Origin: Phenylobacterium sp.
Lineage (GTDB): Bacteria > Pseudomonadota > Alphaproteobacteria > Caulobacterales > Caulobacteraceae
Assembly (NCBI GenBank): GCA_020401865.1
Contig: JADCAS010000018.1
Coordinates: 51,248-115,247, forward strand
Length of the DNA stretch: 64,000 nucleotides
Direction of reading: 5' to 3'
Of this stretch, positions 46,435 to 54,939 are shown piece after piece. The notes beneath the pieces are model-generated. The model saw nothing but the letters and a program-made list of their open reading frames with translations, was not told the DNA's origin and made no database searches. The position numbers were made by a program, and so were the translations under genes. Numbering within the stretch: position 1 is the stretch's first letter; each line of letters opens with the position of its first letter.

Positions 46435-47397
46435 TCAGACGATCACGTCCTCGTCGAGCTCCCGCCGACGCCGGAATTCGATGATGCGCACGCACCAGAT
46501 GGAGATTTCGTAGAGCAGGATGATCGGCAGGGCGAGCATGAGCTGGCTGATGGGGTCTGGCGGCGTGACCACCGCCGCCACAACGAAGATGGCGACGATG
46601 GCGTAGCGCCGGAACTCCCGCAATGCCGAGGAACTGACCATGCCGGCCAGGCCCAGGAGGGTCAGGATGACCGGAAGCTGGAAACAGAGCCCGAAAGCCA
46701 TCAGCAGGGTGGTGACCAGGGTCAGGTAGTCCGAGACCTTGGGCAGGAGCTCCACGGTGATCGCCCCGGCGCCGGTAATCTGCTGGGAGAGGGAGAACCA
46801 GAGGACGAACGGAAAGATGAAGAAGTAGACCAGAGCTCCCCCAAGGGTGAAGAGAACCGGAGAGGCGATCAGAAAGGGCAGGAACGCCCTGCGTTCACGC
46901 TTGTAGAGCCCGGGCGCGACGAAGCCGTACACCTGGCTGGCGAGGACCGGGAACGACAGGACCACGGCCCCGAAACCGGCCAGTTTGAGCTTGGTGAAGA
47001 AGAACTCGAGCGGGGCGGTGTAGATGAGCTTGAGTTCCTGCCCCTGCAGGGGCGGTAGCTCCTTCAGCCCCACCAGCACCAGAAGCAGGTCAAAGGGTCC
47101 TCCGCCACCGGTATGTGTCGAGGGCTTGAGGTGGAGGGCCTGCAGGACCCCGTCCACGAATCCCGTCTGCGACGCCGACGCAGCCGCCGCCTTCTGGGCC
47201 GCCAGAATCCCGGCCGCGGCTTCGTAGGGTCGCAGGAGGAGGCCGTACAGGACATCCGCGAAGGCGAAACAGACGACAAAGGCCAGAACCACGGCGACCA
47301 GCGAGCGGATCAGACGCTGCCGGAGCTCAACCAGATGGTCCAGAAGCGGTGCGCGGGACGCCTCGATCTCGTCCTCAGGTTCGTGGGCTTCGGTCAT
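46435..47397 (-). CDS. tatC: Twin-arginine translocase subunit TatC
   Basis: A 320-residue, six-helix inner-membrane receptor for twin-arginine signal peptides. The cytoplasmic N-terminus has the conserved LLDHLVELRQRLIRSL; TM1 follows, and later family blocks are LYKRERRAFLPFLIASPVLF, LGLCFQLPV-like FGLCFQLPVILTLLGLAG and AIFVVAAVVTPPDPISQLMLALPI. Typical TatC has about 250 residues; the excess lies in an extended first periplasmic loop (about 58-125, Ala- and Gly-rich). The ATG overlaps the tatB stop (ATGA). Confidence 0.95.
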   Translation of the reverse strand: MTEAHEPEDEIEASRAPLLDHLVELRQRLIRSLVAVVLAFVVCFAFADVLYGLLLRPYEAAAGILAAQKAAAASASQTGFVDGVLQALHLKPSTHTGGGGPFDLLLVLVGLKELPPLQGQELKLIYTAPLEFFFTKLKLAGFGAVVLSFPVLASQVYGFVAPGLYKRERRAFLPFLIASPVLFTLGGALVYFFIFPFVLWFSLSQQITGAGAITVELLPKVSDYLTLVTTLLMAFGLCFQLPVILTLLGLAGMVSSSALREFRRYAIVAIFVVAAVVTPPDPISQLMLALPIILLYEISIWCVRIIEFRRRRELDEDVIV

Positions 47398-47843
47398 TCC
47401 GCCTGCTCCGCGGCCTTACGGCGCCTTCGGGGCTTTGGCGGCGGCGAAGCCGTCTCCGGGGGCGGAGTCGCATCCGCCGCATCGGCCTCCTCGACGGAGG
47501 TCGCCTCCGGGGCGCCGCCGTCGAAGGGAGGATGGAACTGGACATCCGAGGTCTGAAGGCTGTCGCCGATCTCCCGCAGGACCTGGTTGACCTCCGCGGT
47601 CTCACTGGACAGCAGCGCGCCCTGGGACTGTCGCATGGCCTCCACCTCGCGACGCAGTTCGTCGAGCTCCGATTGCCGGGCCATGTCGTCGAAGCTGGCG
47701 CGGAACTCTGCAGCCATGCCCCGCAGGCGGCCCACCCACTCGCCCAGCTTCCGCAGCATCACGGGCAGGTCCTTGGGGCCGACCACGATGAGGGCGACAG
47801 CGGCGATCAGGAGGTATTCAAGCCCGCCGACTTCGGGAAGCAT
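47394..47843 (-). CDS. tatB: Sec-independent translocase protein TatB
   Basis: A 149-residue TatB: the N-terminal helix EYLLIAAVALIVVGPKDLPVMLRKLGEWV carries the conserved VGPKDLP hinge, followed by an amphipathic helix (LRGMAAEFRASFDDMARQSELDELRREVEAMR) and a low-complexity charged tail ending in KPRRRRKAAEQAE. With TatC it forms the substrate receptor. It is the middle gene of tatA-tatB-tatC. Confidence 0.94.
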   Translation of the reverse strand: MLPEVGGLEYLLIAAVALIVVGPKDLPVMLRKLGEWVGRLRGMAAEFRASFDDMARQSELDELRREVEAMRQSQGALLSSETAEVNQVLREIGDSLQTSDVQFHPPFDGGAPEATSVEEADAADATPPPETASPPPKPRRRRKAAEQAE

Positions 47844-47901
47844 GGCCAGGTCCTAGCACTGTCCCCATGCCAAGGCCTGGGGTGGTTCGGGTCGCTCGGG
47901 A

Positions 47902-48114
47902 TCAGCCCCGGGCGTCTTCCTTGGGCGCATCCACCTTGGCCGCCGACGTCTCTTCGGACGACTCGGGCTTGCCGCTGTCCTTCAGGCCGTCACGGAAGGC
48001 CCGGATGCCCTTGCCGGCATCGCCCAGCAGGCCCGAAAGTTTCCCCCTCCCGCCAAAGAGCACGAGGACAACCACCGCGACAATTATCCAGTGGATCGGC
48101 GACAATCCGCCCAT
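47902..48114 (-). CDS. tatA: Sec-independent translocase protein TatA
   Basis: A 70-residue TatA, the pore-forming subunit. The short N-terminal helix [37 protein letters not shown] includes the FGxGKL-type hinge ([10 protein letters not shown]) and the amphipathic helix; the acidic tail follows. The ATG at 48114 has AGGAG seven bases upstream. A longer frame reaching 48168 has no such site. tatB starts 58 bases downstream of its stop. Confidence 0.93.
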   Translation of the reverse strand: MGGLSPIHWIIVAVVVLVLFGGRGKLSGLLGDAGKGIRAFRDGLKDSGKPESSEETSAAKVDAPKEDARG

Positions 48115-48200
48115 TTGCAAGCTCCTGATCGGGTTCGGGGTGGGCCCTCGGGCCTCCCATGGCCCCATATATAGACGCCGCCCCCCGGCACCGCCAAGGG

Positions 48201-48902
48201 TCAGACGTCGCCCGTCGCGCCTTTGCCCTCGTCGCCCGGGTCACCGAGGAAATCCATGTGAAACTCCGGCGCCTCTTCTCCCGGCTCGATCGGGTCCTCC
48301 TCGGGCGTGGAGAGCCCGGGAGTCGGGACGCTGAAATCCGCCGGCAGGTCGAGGCTCAAGAGACCTGCGGCGCGCATGTCGGTGGCGCCGGGAAGATCCG
48401 CGAGGCTAGAAAGGCCGAAGTGCTCAAGGAAGGCGTCCGTGGTGCCGTAGGTCACCGGCCGACCCGGGGTCCGACGCCGGCCGCGCATCCGCACCAGACG
48501 CAGTTCCAGAAGGACGTCCAGCGTACCGCGGCTGGCCTGCACTCCCCTCACCGCCTCGATCTCGGCCCGGGTCACCGGCTGGTGATAGGCGATGATGGCG
48601 AGGGTCTCCTGGGCTGCGCGCGACAGCCTGCGGGGCTCCTCGCGCTCCACGGTCATGAGGAAGGCGAGATCGGCGGCGGTCTGGAAGCGCCAGCGGTCCG
48701 CGACGCAGACCAGCTCGACACCGCGTCCGGCGTACCGGGTTTGGAGGTCGGCGACCGCACGGTCGACGTCAGATCCCTCCGGCAGCCGCCGGGCCAGGTC
48801 ATCGAGGCTAAGGGGACCGGCGGCGGCGAACAATAGCGCCTCGACCCGCCGCTCCGTTTCCGCCGGGTTGGGCATTGAGGGCGAATCCACCGGCGCGGTC
48901 AC
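48201..48902 (-). CDS. scpB: Segregation and condensation protein B
   Basis: A 233-residue winged-helix kleisin-associated subunit of the SMC-ScpAB condensin. The tandem winged-helix core reads [27 protein letters not shown]...[21 protein letters not shown]...[29 protein letters not shown], ending [25 protein letters not shown] long acidic tail follows. It starts with GTG overlapping the scpA stop (GTGA), indicating coupling. Confidence 0.95.
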   Translation of the reverse strand: MTAPVDSPSMPNPAETERRVEALLFAAAGPLSLDDLARRLPEGSDVDRAVADLQTRYAGRGVELVCVADRWRFQTAADLAFLMTVEREEPRRLSRAAQETLAIIAYHQPVTRAEIEAVRGVQASRGTLDVLLELRLVRMRGRRRTPGRPVTYGTTDAFLEHFGLSSLADLPGATDMRAAGLLSLDLPADFSVPTPGLSTPEEDPIEPGEEAPEFHMDFLGDPGDEGKGATGDV

Positions 48903-49717
48903 ACCGCCCCTCCCCTCCGGCTGCGGAGATAGACATCGGCGAAAGCCTCGAGCTGCCGCGCCTCCAGTGCGCCCTCGCGGACCAGCTCCAGGCTGGCGGA
49001 GAGGGTCGAGGCGACATAGGACGCCCGACTGGGGGACGACTCCGAGCTTGAGGCCGGATAAGGGGCGACACCGGTCAGGGCGGTCCAGCGCGACAACTCA
49101 GGCAGCAGGCTGCGCAGTCGGTCCCGGGCGGCTTCCAGAGCATAGGCCTTCATCGGCTCTGGCCGGTAACTGCGGGATTCCGAGCGCTGACGTTGATCCA
49201 CATAGGCCTGCATGAGGGCGTAGAGGTCTCCCTCCAGCCGCGTCGAAGGCAGGATCCGGATCGCGTCCGGATCGCCGCGCACAAAGACGTCTCGGCCCAA
49301 TTGGGGTCGAGCGCGGAGGGACTCCGAGGCGCGCCGCATGGCGTCGAGCTTGGCCAGGCGGAAGGCCAACTGGGCGGCCACCTCCTCCGCCGGCGCCTCC
49401 TCAGGCTGGGGGCGTTCAGGACGGGGCAGGAGAAGCCGGGACTTCAGGAAGGTCAGCCAGGAGGCCATCACCAGGTAGTCGGCGGCCAGGGCGAAGCTGC
49501 GCCTTCGGGCCTGCTGCACAAAAGCCAGGTACTGATCGGCCAGCCGGGTGATGGAAATGCGCAGAAGATCGACCTTCTGGCTCCGGGCAAGGGCGAGAAG
49601 GACATGTAGCGGTCCCTCGTAGCCGTCGACGTCGACGATGAGGGCTTCGCCGTCCTGGGCGGCGTCCTCGGCGGCCTCGAAGTCGAGGCGGGGCTGGAAT
49701 TCAGACGTCTCGCTCAT
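48899..49717 (-). CDS. scpA: Segregation and condensation protein A (kleisin)
   Basis: A 272-residue kleisin that bridges SMC heads. It has the characteristic GYEGPLHVLLALARSQKVDLLRISITRLADQYLAFVQQ near the N-terminus and DYLVMASWLTFLKSRLLLP; the C-terminal winged helix reads SLELVREGALEARQLEAFADVYLR. With scpB and an Smc encoded elsewhere it organises the chromosome. The ATG overlaps the nagZ stop, and the stop overlaps the scpB GTG. Confidence 0.94.
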   Translation of the reverse strand: MSETSEFQPRLDFEAAEDAAQDGEALIVDVDGYEGPLHVLLALARSQKVDLLRISITRLADQYLAFVQQARRRSFALAADYLVMASWLTFLKSRLLLPRPERPQPEEAPAEEVAAQLAFRLAKLDAMRRASESLRARPQLGRDVFVRGDPDAIRILPSTRLEGDLYALMQAYVDQRQRSESRSYRPEPMKAYALEAARDRLRSLLPELSRWTALTGVAPYPASSSESSPSRASYVASTLSASLELVREGALEARQLEAFADVYLRSRRGGAV

Positions 49718-50733
49718 GCAGACGCCCCTTCCAGAAGCGCGTCGAAGCGGGCCTCGGCCTCCCGGCGGTCGAAGGGCTCAGGACGCTTGGGTAATCGCGC
49801 CAACGCCGCCTCAGCCCGGCGGGCGGCGCGGCCCGAGAGCGTCCGGACGCCAGCAGCGACGGCCACCATCTCGGCCATGTTCCCGTTGCAGTGGAGGACC
49901 ACATCGCAGCCGGCAGCCAGGCTCTGGCGGGCCCTAAGGGTCATGTCCCCCTCAAGCGCCTGCATCGAGAGGTCATCGCTCATGATCAGCCCGGTGAAGC
50001 CGAGTTCCCCGCGAAATACACCCTCAATCACCCGGCGCGATGTCGTGGCGGGGCGGCGGGAATCCAGAGCCTGGTAAAGAACGTGGGCGGTCATCGCCAG
50101 GGGCATGTCGGAGAGCGCCTGGAAGGGCGGGAAATCCGTCGCGCGAAGCGCCTCAATCGAGGCCTCGACAACCGGCAGATCAAGATGGCTGTCGGAAGTC
50201 GCGCGGCCGTGTCCCGGAACGTGCTTGATCACCGGCAGGACCCCGCCCGCCAGGAGCCCCTCCGCCGCCGCCCGGCCCAGAACCGCCACGGCCTCCGGGG
50301 TCTCGCCGTAGGCGCGGTCCCCAATGATGTCATGGGCCCCCGGCTGGGGAACGTCCAGGACCGGCGCGCAGTCCACGTTTACGCCCAGGGAGAAAAGGTC
50401 ATCGGCCATCAGGCGTGCGCCCAGCCGGACCGCTTCGCGCTGGACGACCCGTCCTCCGGAAAGCCGGGCCAGCGTCCGGGCAGCCGGGTACTTGCGCCAG
50501 TGGGGTGGGCCGAAACGCTGGACCCGTCCGCCCTCCTGGTCGATCAGGACGGGGGCGTCCTCCCGTCCGACGGTCCCGCGCAGGGCGGAGACAAGCGCGC
50601 GGACCTGATCCGGGCTCTCGATGTTCCGGGCGAAGAGGATGAAACCCCAGGGCCGGACGTCCCGGAAGAAGGCCGCCTCCTCGGCGCCCAGGCGCGGTCC
50701 GGCACAGCCGTAGATGGCGGCGGAAACGTTCAT
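49714..50733 (-). CDS. nagZ: Beta-N-acetylhexosaminidase NagZ
   Basis: A 339-residue glycoside hydrolase family 3 enzyme that removes GlcNAc from recycled muropeptides. The active-site loop is IKHVPGHGRATSDSHLDLP, with the catalytic Asp in MSDDLSMQALEG; IDQEGGRVQRFGPPHWRKYPAA is also typical. The ATG at 50733 overlaps the upstream SPOR-gene stop (ATGA); a longer reading from 50907 would cross that gene. No signal peptide, consistent with cytosolic muropeptide recycling. Confidence 0.95.
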   Translation of the reverse strand: MNVSAAIYGCAGPRLGAEEAAFFRDVRPWGFILFARNIESPDQVRALVSALRGTVGREDAPVLIDQEGGRVQRFGPPHWRKYPAARTLARLSGGRVVQREAVRLGARLMADDLFSLGVNVDCAPVLDVPQPGAHDIIGDRAYGETPEAVAVLGRAAAEGLLAGGVLPVIKHVPGHGRATSDSHLDLPVVEASIEALRATDFPPFQALSDMPLAMTAHVLYQALDSRRPATTSRRVIEGVFRGELGFTGLIMSDDLSMQALEGDMTLRARQSLAAGCDVVLHCNGNMAEMVAVAAGVRTLSGRAARRAEAALARLPKRPEPFDRREAEARFDALLEGASA

Positions 50734-51578
50734 CGGACGAAGCAGGACTTGCCGGCCGACTTCAGCCGGTCGCAGAACGCCTGGGCGGCGGCGCGGTCCG
50801 GGAAGCCGGTCACGGTGGTGCGGAACAAAGTCGACCCATCGCGCTCCACCCGCTCGACGCGCTTGCCGCGGCCTGAGCCGCCTGCCCGGGCGACGGCGGC
50901 GCTCCACTCCCTGTCCGCAATCTCGGCGGAGGAGAAGGCGCCGATCTGTACGCTGGCCGGACCACCGGCCGCGGTCGGCTTCGAGGGCGCCGCCACCGGC
51001 GGCGGGGTCGGCTTGGCCGCTGGCGCCGCCGGCTTTGGGACCGGCTTTGCGGGCGGGGCGGGGCTGGGAACAGCCTGCGGCGGTTTCGCAGCTGGCGGCG
51101 GGGACGGCCGGGGCAGAACCGTCACCGGAGCGGGCGGCGGCGATGCGGGCGTGGGCGCAGGTACAGCTGCGGGGGGAGTGGCGACGGCTGCCGGCGGTGA
51201 TGTGGGCGTTGCAGGGGCGACTGAGGGGCGCGGAAGGGGCTGTTCAGGCGGCGGCGTGAAGTTGGGCTGGAGCGGCGGCGGCTCGCCCTCGGCCTGCTGG
51301 TAGATCTTGAGCCCCGCGGCGGGATCCACGTCGCCGGAGGCCGGCGGCGCCGCGGCGCGAAGTTCGCCCACCGGCTCACCGATAGCCTTAGGCGCCCGGG
51401 AACCCTCCGAAAGCCCTCCTCTGTAGAAGGCGAAGATCGCCGCCGCCAAGGCGAGCAGGAGCAGCAAGGACAGGATCAGGGTCAGGGGCGCGGGACCGCG
51501 CGGCGCGGGGCGCTCGCGCCGGTCGAAGGCCAGGGGTTCGTCGTGCGGCGCTCCGCCGCTGCGATTGTGCTCAGACAT
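50730..51578 (-). CDS. SPOR-domain membrane protein
   Basis: A 282-residue type II membrane protein. A basic cytoplasmic N-terminus precedes a helix (LTLILSLLLLLALAAAIFAFY, about 32-52), a long Pro/Ala-rich periplasmic linker and a C-terminal SPOR domain (ASVQIGAFSSAEIADREWSAAVARAG...GFPDRAAAQAFCDRLKSAGKSCFV, about 208-281). SPOR domains bind denuded septal peptidoglycan, so it is probably a division-site protein of the FtsN/DedD type. Its polyproline stretches make it a likely EF-P client. The stop overlaps the nagZ start, heading the unit nagZ-scpA-scpB-tatABC. Confidence 0.9.
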   Translation of the reverse strand: MSEHNRSGGAPHDEPLAFDRRERPAPRGPAPLTLILSLLLLLALAAAIFAFYRGGLSEGSRAPKAIGEPVGELRAAAPPASGDVDPAAGLKIYQQAEGEPPPLQPNFTPPPEQPLPRPSVAPATPTSPPAAVATPPAAVPAPTPASPPPAPVTVLPRPSPPPAAKPPQAVPSPAPPAKPVPKPAAPAAKPTPPPVAAPSKPTAAGGPASVQIGAFSSAEIADREWSAAVARAGGSGRGKRVERVERDGSTLFRTTVTGFPDRAAAQAFCDRLKSAGKSCFVR

Positions 51579-51670
51579 GGCCAGTTCCGTCCTGGATCCG
51601 CGAATCAGCCGGCATCACGGCAGAAGCCTAGTTTAGCGCCCGGAACCCCGGCGGCGCACCCCGGGGCGGA

Positions 51671-52840
51671 TCAGGACCAAGCCTCGAGCTGGAAGAGTCG
51701 CCGATGTTCCTCGATGGCGAACCGGTCGGTCATTCCGGCGATATAGTCGCAGACGCTGCGGGCCCGCGAGGCCTCGTCACGCCCCTCAAGGGCGGCGTAG
51801 ATGTCGGCCGGCAGGACGTCGGGCTCGGCCAGGAACAGCTGGAACATCTCGGCAAGGATGCGCCGAGCCTGACTGCGCGTGCGGTTCACCCGCCAGTGCC
51901 GGTACATCCGGTTCAGGAGGAACTCCCGGAGCGCGGCGAGGTCTTCAAGCATCGGGCGCGAGAAGGCCACCAGGGCGCGATCCAGAGCCCGTACAGCTTC
52001 GGCGGAGTCCACGCCGGTCTGCGCCACCCGCCGGGTGGTCTCCGCCATCACATCGTCAACCATGGCGCCGATCATGCGGCGAACCGCCTCCATCCGGACA
52101 ATGGAGGCGTCAAGGTCGGGAAAGTCCCGCTTCACTCCGAAAAGGATGGGGCCGATAAGCGGCACGTCGATCAGGTCGTCCAGGGTGAACATGCCCGCCA
52201 CCACCCCGTCATCGACGTCGTGATTGTTGTAGGCGATGTCGTCGGCGAGGGCGGCGACCTGGGCTTCCGCCGAGGCCCAGCCGCCCAGCTCCAGGGAATA
52301 GCCCCGGTCGAACTCGGCCACGGCGCTCCAGGAGGGTCGCTCCAGCCGGGAGGTCACCGGGCCGTTGTGCTTGATCACGCCCTCGAGGGTCTCCCAGGTC
52401 AGGTTGAGGCCATCCCATCGAGGGTACCGGCGCTCCAGACGGGTGACGACCCGGAAGGTCTGCACATTGTGGTCGAAGCCGCCGTAGGGCTGCATGGCGC
52501 TGTCCAGCTCGTCCTCGCCGGCGTGGCCGAAGGGTGGATGACCGAGGTCATGCGCCAGGGCGATGGTTTCGGCCAGATCCGCCTCCAGGCCCAGGGCCGC
52601 CGCCACCGACCGGGCGATCTGGGCCACCTCCAGGGAATGAGTCAGGCGTGTGCGGTAATGGTCGCCCTCATGGGCCACAAAGACCTGGGTCTTCTCCTTC
52701 AGGCGACGGAAAGCGGTGGTGTGGATGATCCGGTCGCGGTCCCGTGCAAAGGGGGTGCGGGTCCGGCTCTCCGGCTCCTCATGGCGGCGGCCGCGCGAGG
52801 CGGCGGCGCTCTGGGCGTAGGCGGCGCGGGAGACGGCCAT
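51671..52840 (-). CDS. dgt: Deoxyguanosinetriphosphate triphosphohydrolase-like protein
   Basis: A 389-residue HD-domain dNTPase. The metal-binding signature is spread over [32 protein letters not shown] and [16 protein letters not shown], the standard H...HD...D pattern. Members hydrolyse dNTPs to nucleosides and triphosphate, adjusting dNTP pools. The length fits the dgt-type-2 group. It is divergent from erpA (65 bases between start codons) and lies downstream of the SPOR cluster on the same strand. Confidence 0.9.
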   Translation of the reverse strand: MAVSRAAYAQSAAASRGRRHEEPESRTRTPFARDRDRIIHTTAFRRLKEKTQVFVAHEGDHYRTRLTHSLEVAQIARSVAAALGLEADLAETIALAHDLGHPPFGHAGEDELDSAMQPYGGFDHNVQTFRVVTRLERRYPRWDGLNLTWETLEGVIKHNGPVTSRLERPSWSAVAEFDRGYSLELGGWASAEAQVAALADDIAYNNHDVDDGVVAGMFTLDDLIDVPLIGPILFGVKRDFPDLDASIVRMEAVRRMIGAMVDDVMAETTRRVAQTGVDSAEAVRALDRALVAFSRPMLEDLAALREFLLNRMYRHWRVNRTRSQARRILAEMFQLFLAEPDVLPADIYAALEGRDEASRARSVCDYIAGMTDRFAIEEHRRLFQLEAWS

Positions 52841-52905
52841 GCGATCGTAGGCTCCTGGAGATCGGCCCCTTCCAAGGCGGCCAAACCGGGCTCATATAGA
52901 GCACT

Positions 52906-53256
52906 ATGGCCAAGGATGCAGTCTTGAACGCCCCGGACCTCTCCCTTTCCCCCGCAGCCGCGCGGCGGATTTCAGAGCTTTCGCGCCTCGAGGGGCGGTC
53001 CCTGATGCTCCGGATCGGCGTCGACGCCGGCGGATGCTCGGGGTTCCAGTACCAGTTCGATCTTGTCGAGTCGGCCGCACCCGACGACATGCGGATCGAG
53101 CGCGACGGCGCGACGGCGCTGGTGGACGAGATCAGCCTCGTCCTGCTCAAGGGCTCCGAGATCGACTTCGTCGACGAACTCGCCGGAGCCGAGTTCCGGG
53201 TGCGCAATCCCAACGCCCGGTCCAGCTGCGGCTGCGGCGTCAGCTTCTCGATCTGA
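52906..53256 (+). CDS. erpA: Iron-sulfur cluster insertion protein ErpA
   Basis: A 116-residue A-type Fe-S carrier. The three cluster-binding cysteines are Cys44 (GGCSGF), Cys108 and Cys110 (CGC) in the typical spacing, with DEISLVLLKGSEIDFVDELAG as family body. It delivers [4Fe-4S] or [2Fe-2S] clusters to client enzymes; radical-SAM EpmB and IlvD are candidate clients in this window. A TATAGA hexamer ends five bases before the ATG, so the transcript may start at or close to the start codon. xthA starts four bases after its stop. Confidence 0.93.
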   Translation: MAKDAVLNAPDLSLSPAAARRISELSRLEGRSLMLRIGVDAGGCSGFQYQFDLVESAAPDDMRIERDGATALVDEISLVLLKGSEIDFVDELAGAEFRVRNPNARSSCGCGVSFSI

Positions 53257-53260
53257 GCCC

Positions 53261-54040
53261 GTGCGGATCGCCACCTGGAACGTCAATTCCATCAACGCAC
53301 GTCTTGAGACGGTGCTGCGCTGGTTCGAAATCGAACGCCCGGACGTGGCCTGTCTCCAGGAGATCAAGTGCATCGACGAAAAGTTCCCCGCCGAGGCCTT
53401 CGAGCGGATGGGCTACAATGTCGCCGTCCACGGGCAGAAGACCTACAATGGCGTCGCCCTGCTCAGCCGGACGCCCCTGGAGGACGTGACCCGGGGACTG
53501 CCGGGCGATCCGTCCGATGAGCAGGCCCGGTACATCGAGGCCGTGGTGTCTGGCCCCCGGCCCATGCGGGTGGCTTCCATCTACCTGCCCAACGGCAATC
53601 CTCTCGGGTCGGAGAAATTCGACTACAAGCTGGCCTGGATGGCGCGTCTTCAAGAGCACGCCGCCGATCTCCTCCGCCTGGAGGAGCCCCTGGCCCTTAT
53701 GGGCGACTACAACGTCATTCCCGGTCCGCTCGACGCCGCCAACCCGGAGGAATGGGCAGGCGACGCCCTCTTCCAGCCGGAGAGCCGGGCGGCCCTGCGC
53801 GCCCTGCTGTGGCTGGGGCTCAGCGACGCCTGGGCCGAGGCTGGCGAGGGTCCGGGCGGATATACCTTCTGGGACTACCAGGCGGGCGCCTGGCCGAAGA
53901 ATAACGGTATCCGCATCGATCACGGCCTGCTCTCGCCCCAGGCGGCGGACCGGCTGTCCGCCTGTCGGATCGACCGGGCGCCCAGGGGCTGGGAGAAGCC
54001 GTCAGACCATACACCGCTCATCGTCGAGCTGAGCCTCTGA
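53261..54040 (+). CDS. xthA: Exodeoxyribonuclease III
   Basis: A 259-residue apurinic/apyrimidinic endonuclease and 3'-5' exonuclease. The metal and catalytic residues lie in RIATWNVNS (Asn7), CLQEIKC (Glu34), ALMGDYNVIP and the C-terminal SDHTPLIVEL. It repairs abasic sites. The GTG at 53261 is chosen because the family begins directly with this strand, four bases after the erpA stop; a longer frame would run through erpA. A weak hairpin follows the stop. Confidence 0.95.
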   Translation: MRIATWNVNSINARLETVLRWFEIERPDVACLQEIKCIDEKFPAEAFERMGYNVAVHGQKTYNGVALLSRTPLEDVTRGLPGDPSDEQARYIEAVVSGPRPMRVASIYLPNGNPLGSEKFDYKLAWMARLQEHAADLLRLEEPLALMGDYNVIPGPLDAANPEEWAGDALFQPESRAALRALLWLGLSDAWAEAGEGPGGYTFWDYQAGAWPKNNGIRIDHGLLSPQAADRLSACRIDRAPRGWEKPSDHTPLIVELSL

Positions 54041-54240
54041 GCGAACGCTCTCAGAGAAAGCTGGCGCACGCTGCGCGGCCCTTTTCAGGACGGGGTGAGC
54101 GGTCTCTGATTTCGGCGGCGCCCTCACATTCCGGTTAAGGCGAGCGCGCCCTTTCGGGAAACAACACCCCGGGCATTGGCTTGACAGCCTTAAGGCATGA
54201 TCCCAGCCTCACCGGATCATACCCCCGGGAGGTTCGGTCC

Positions 54241-54930
54241 ATGCTTCAGCTCGTCCTGGCCTCTGCGGCCTTCCTTCTGTTGCACCTTTGGGTATCCGGT
54301 ACGCCCCTGCGCGACCGTCTGGTGGCGCGCCTGGGCGAGGGGGCTTACCTGGGCCTCTTCTCCCTGGCCTCAGTCGCCATCCTGGTCTGGATGCTGGCGG
54401 CCTACGGCGGCGCCCGGTCGGCGGGGTACAATCCGACATGGTGGGGGCCAACGCCCCTGACCCAGCATGTTCAGCTGGTCCTCATGCTGGTCGCCTTCCT
54501 GCTGATCGTTCCTGGCGTGATGGCCCGCAACCCCGGCGCGGTCGGCCAGACCGGCGCCCTTCAGGACGCCGACCCGGTGCGCGGAATCCTGCGCGTGACC
54601 CGCCATCCCTTCCTCTGGGGCGTGGGAATCTGGGCGGGCGGCCACCTGCTGGTGAACGGCGACCTGATCTCCCTGATCCTCTTCGGATCCCTCGGCGTCC
54701 TCGCCATCGGCGGGGCGGCCAGCATCGACGCCAAGCGCCGCCGGGTCTACGGCGAGACCTGGGCGGGGTTCGAGGCCAAGTCCTCCTTCGTCCCCTTCGC
54801 CGCCATCCTGTCCGGGCGCCAGACTCTCAGGCCGGGGGAGTTCGCCCTGCCCGCCCTGGTCGGCCTGGCCGTCTATGTCGCCACCCTGCTGGGCCATCCC
54901 CTCATCGCAGGAGTCCCGGCCCTGGGCTGA
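54241..54930 (+). CDS. NnrU family membrane protein
   Basis: A 229-residue multi-span membrane protein of the NnrU family. The sequence shows about five to seven helices and the family blocks GTPLRDRLVARLGEGAYLGLFSLASVAILVWMLAAYG, VRGILRVTRHPFLWGVGIWAGGHLLVNGD and RRRVYGETWAGFEAKSSFVPFAAIL. NnrU homologues are linked to denitrification in some species or to carotenoid isomerisation (Z-ISO); neither is supported by neighbours here. The ATG has GGGAGG eight bases upstream. Confidence 0.85.
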   Translation: MLQLVLASAAFLLLHLWVSGTPLRDRLVARLGEGAYLGLFSLASVAILVWMLAAYGGARSAGYNPTWWGPTPLTQHVQLVLMLVAFLLIVPGVMARNPGAVGQTGALQDADPVRGILRVTRHPFLWGVGIWAGGHLLVNGDLISLILFGSLGVLAIGGAASIDAKRRRVYGETWAGFEAKSSFVPFAAILSGRQTLRPGEFALPALVGLAVYVATLLGHPLIAGVPALG

Positions 54931-54939
54931 CCGGGCCGG

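Noticed and set aside
50730..51578. Low-complexity Pro/Ala stretch as a sequencing artefact
   Set aside because: Frame is continuous into a normal SPOR domain, and such linkers are typical of these proteins.
54064..54084. Possible terminator after xthA (GCGCA/TGCGC then CTTTT)
   Set aside because: Only a five-base-pair stem with T residues several bases away; too weak to call.
54181..54186. TTGACA upstream of the NnrU-like gene as a -35 element
   Set aside because: No acceptable -10 hexamer at 16-18 bases; left uncalled.
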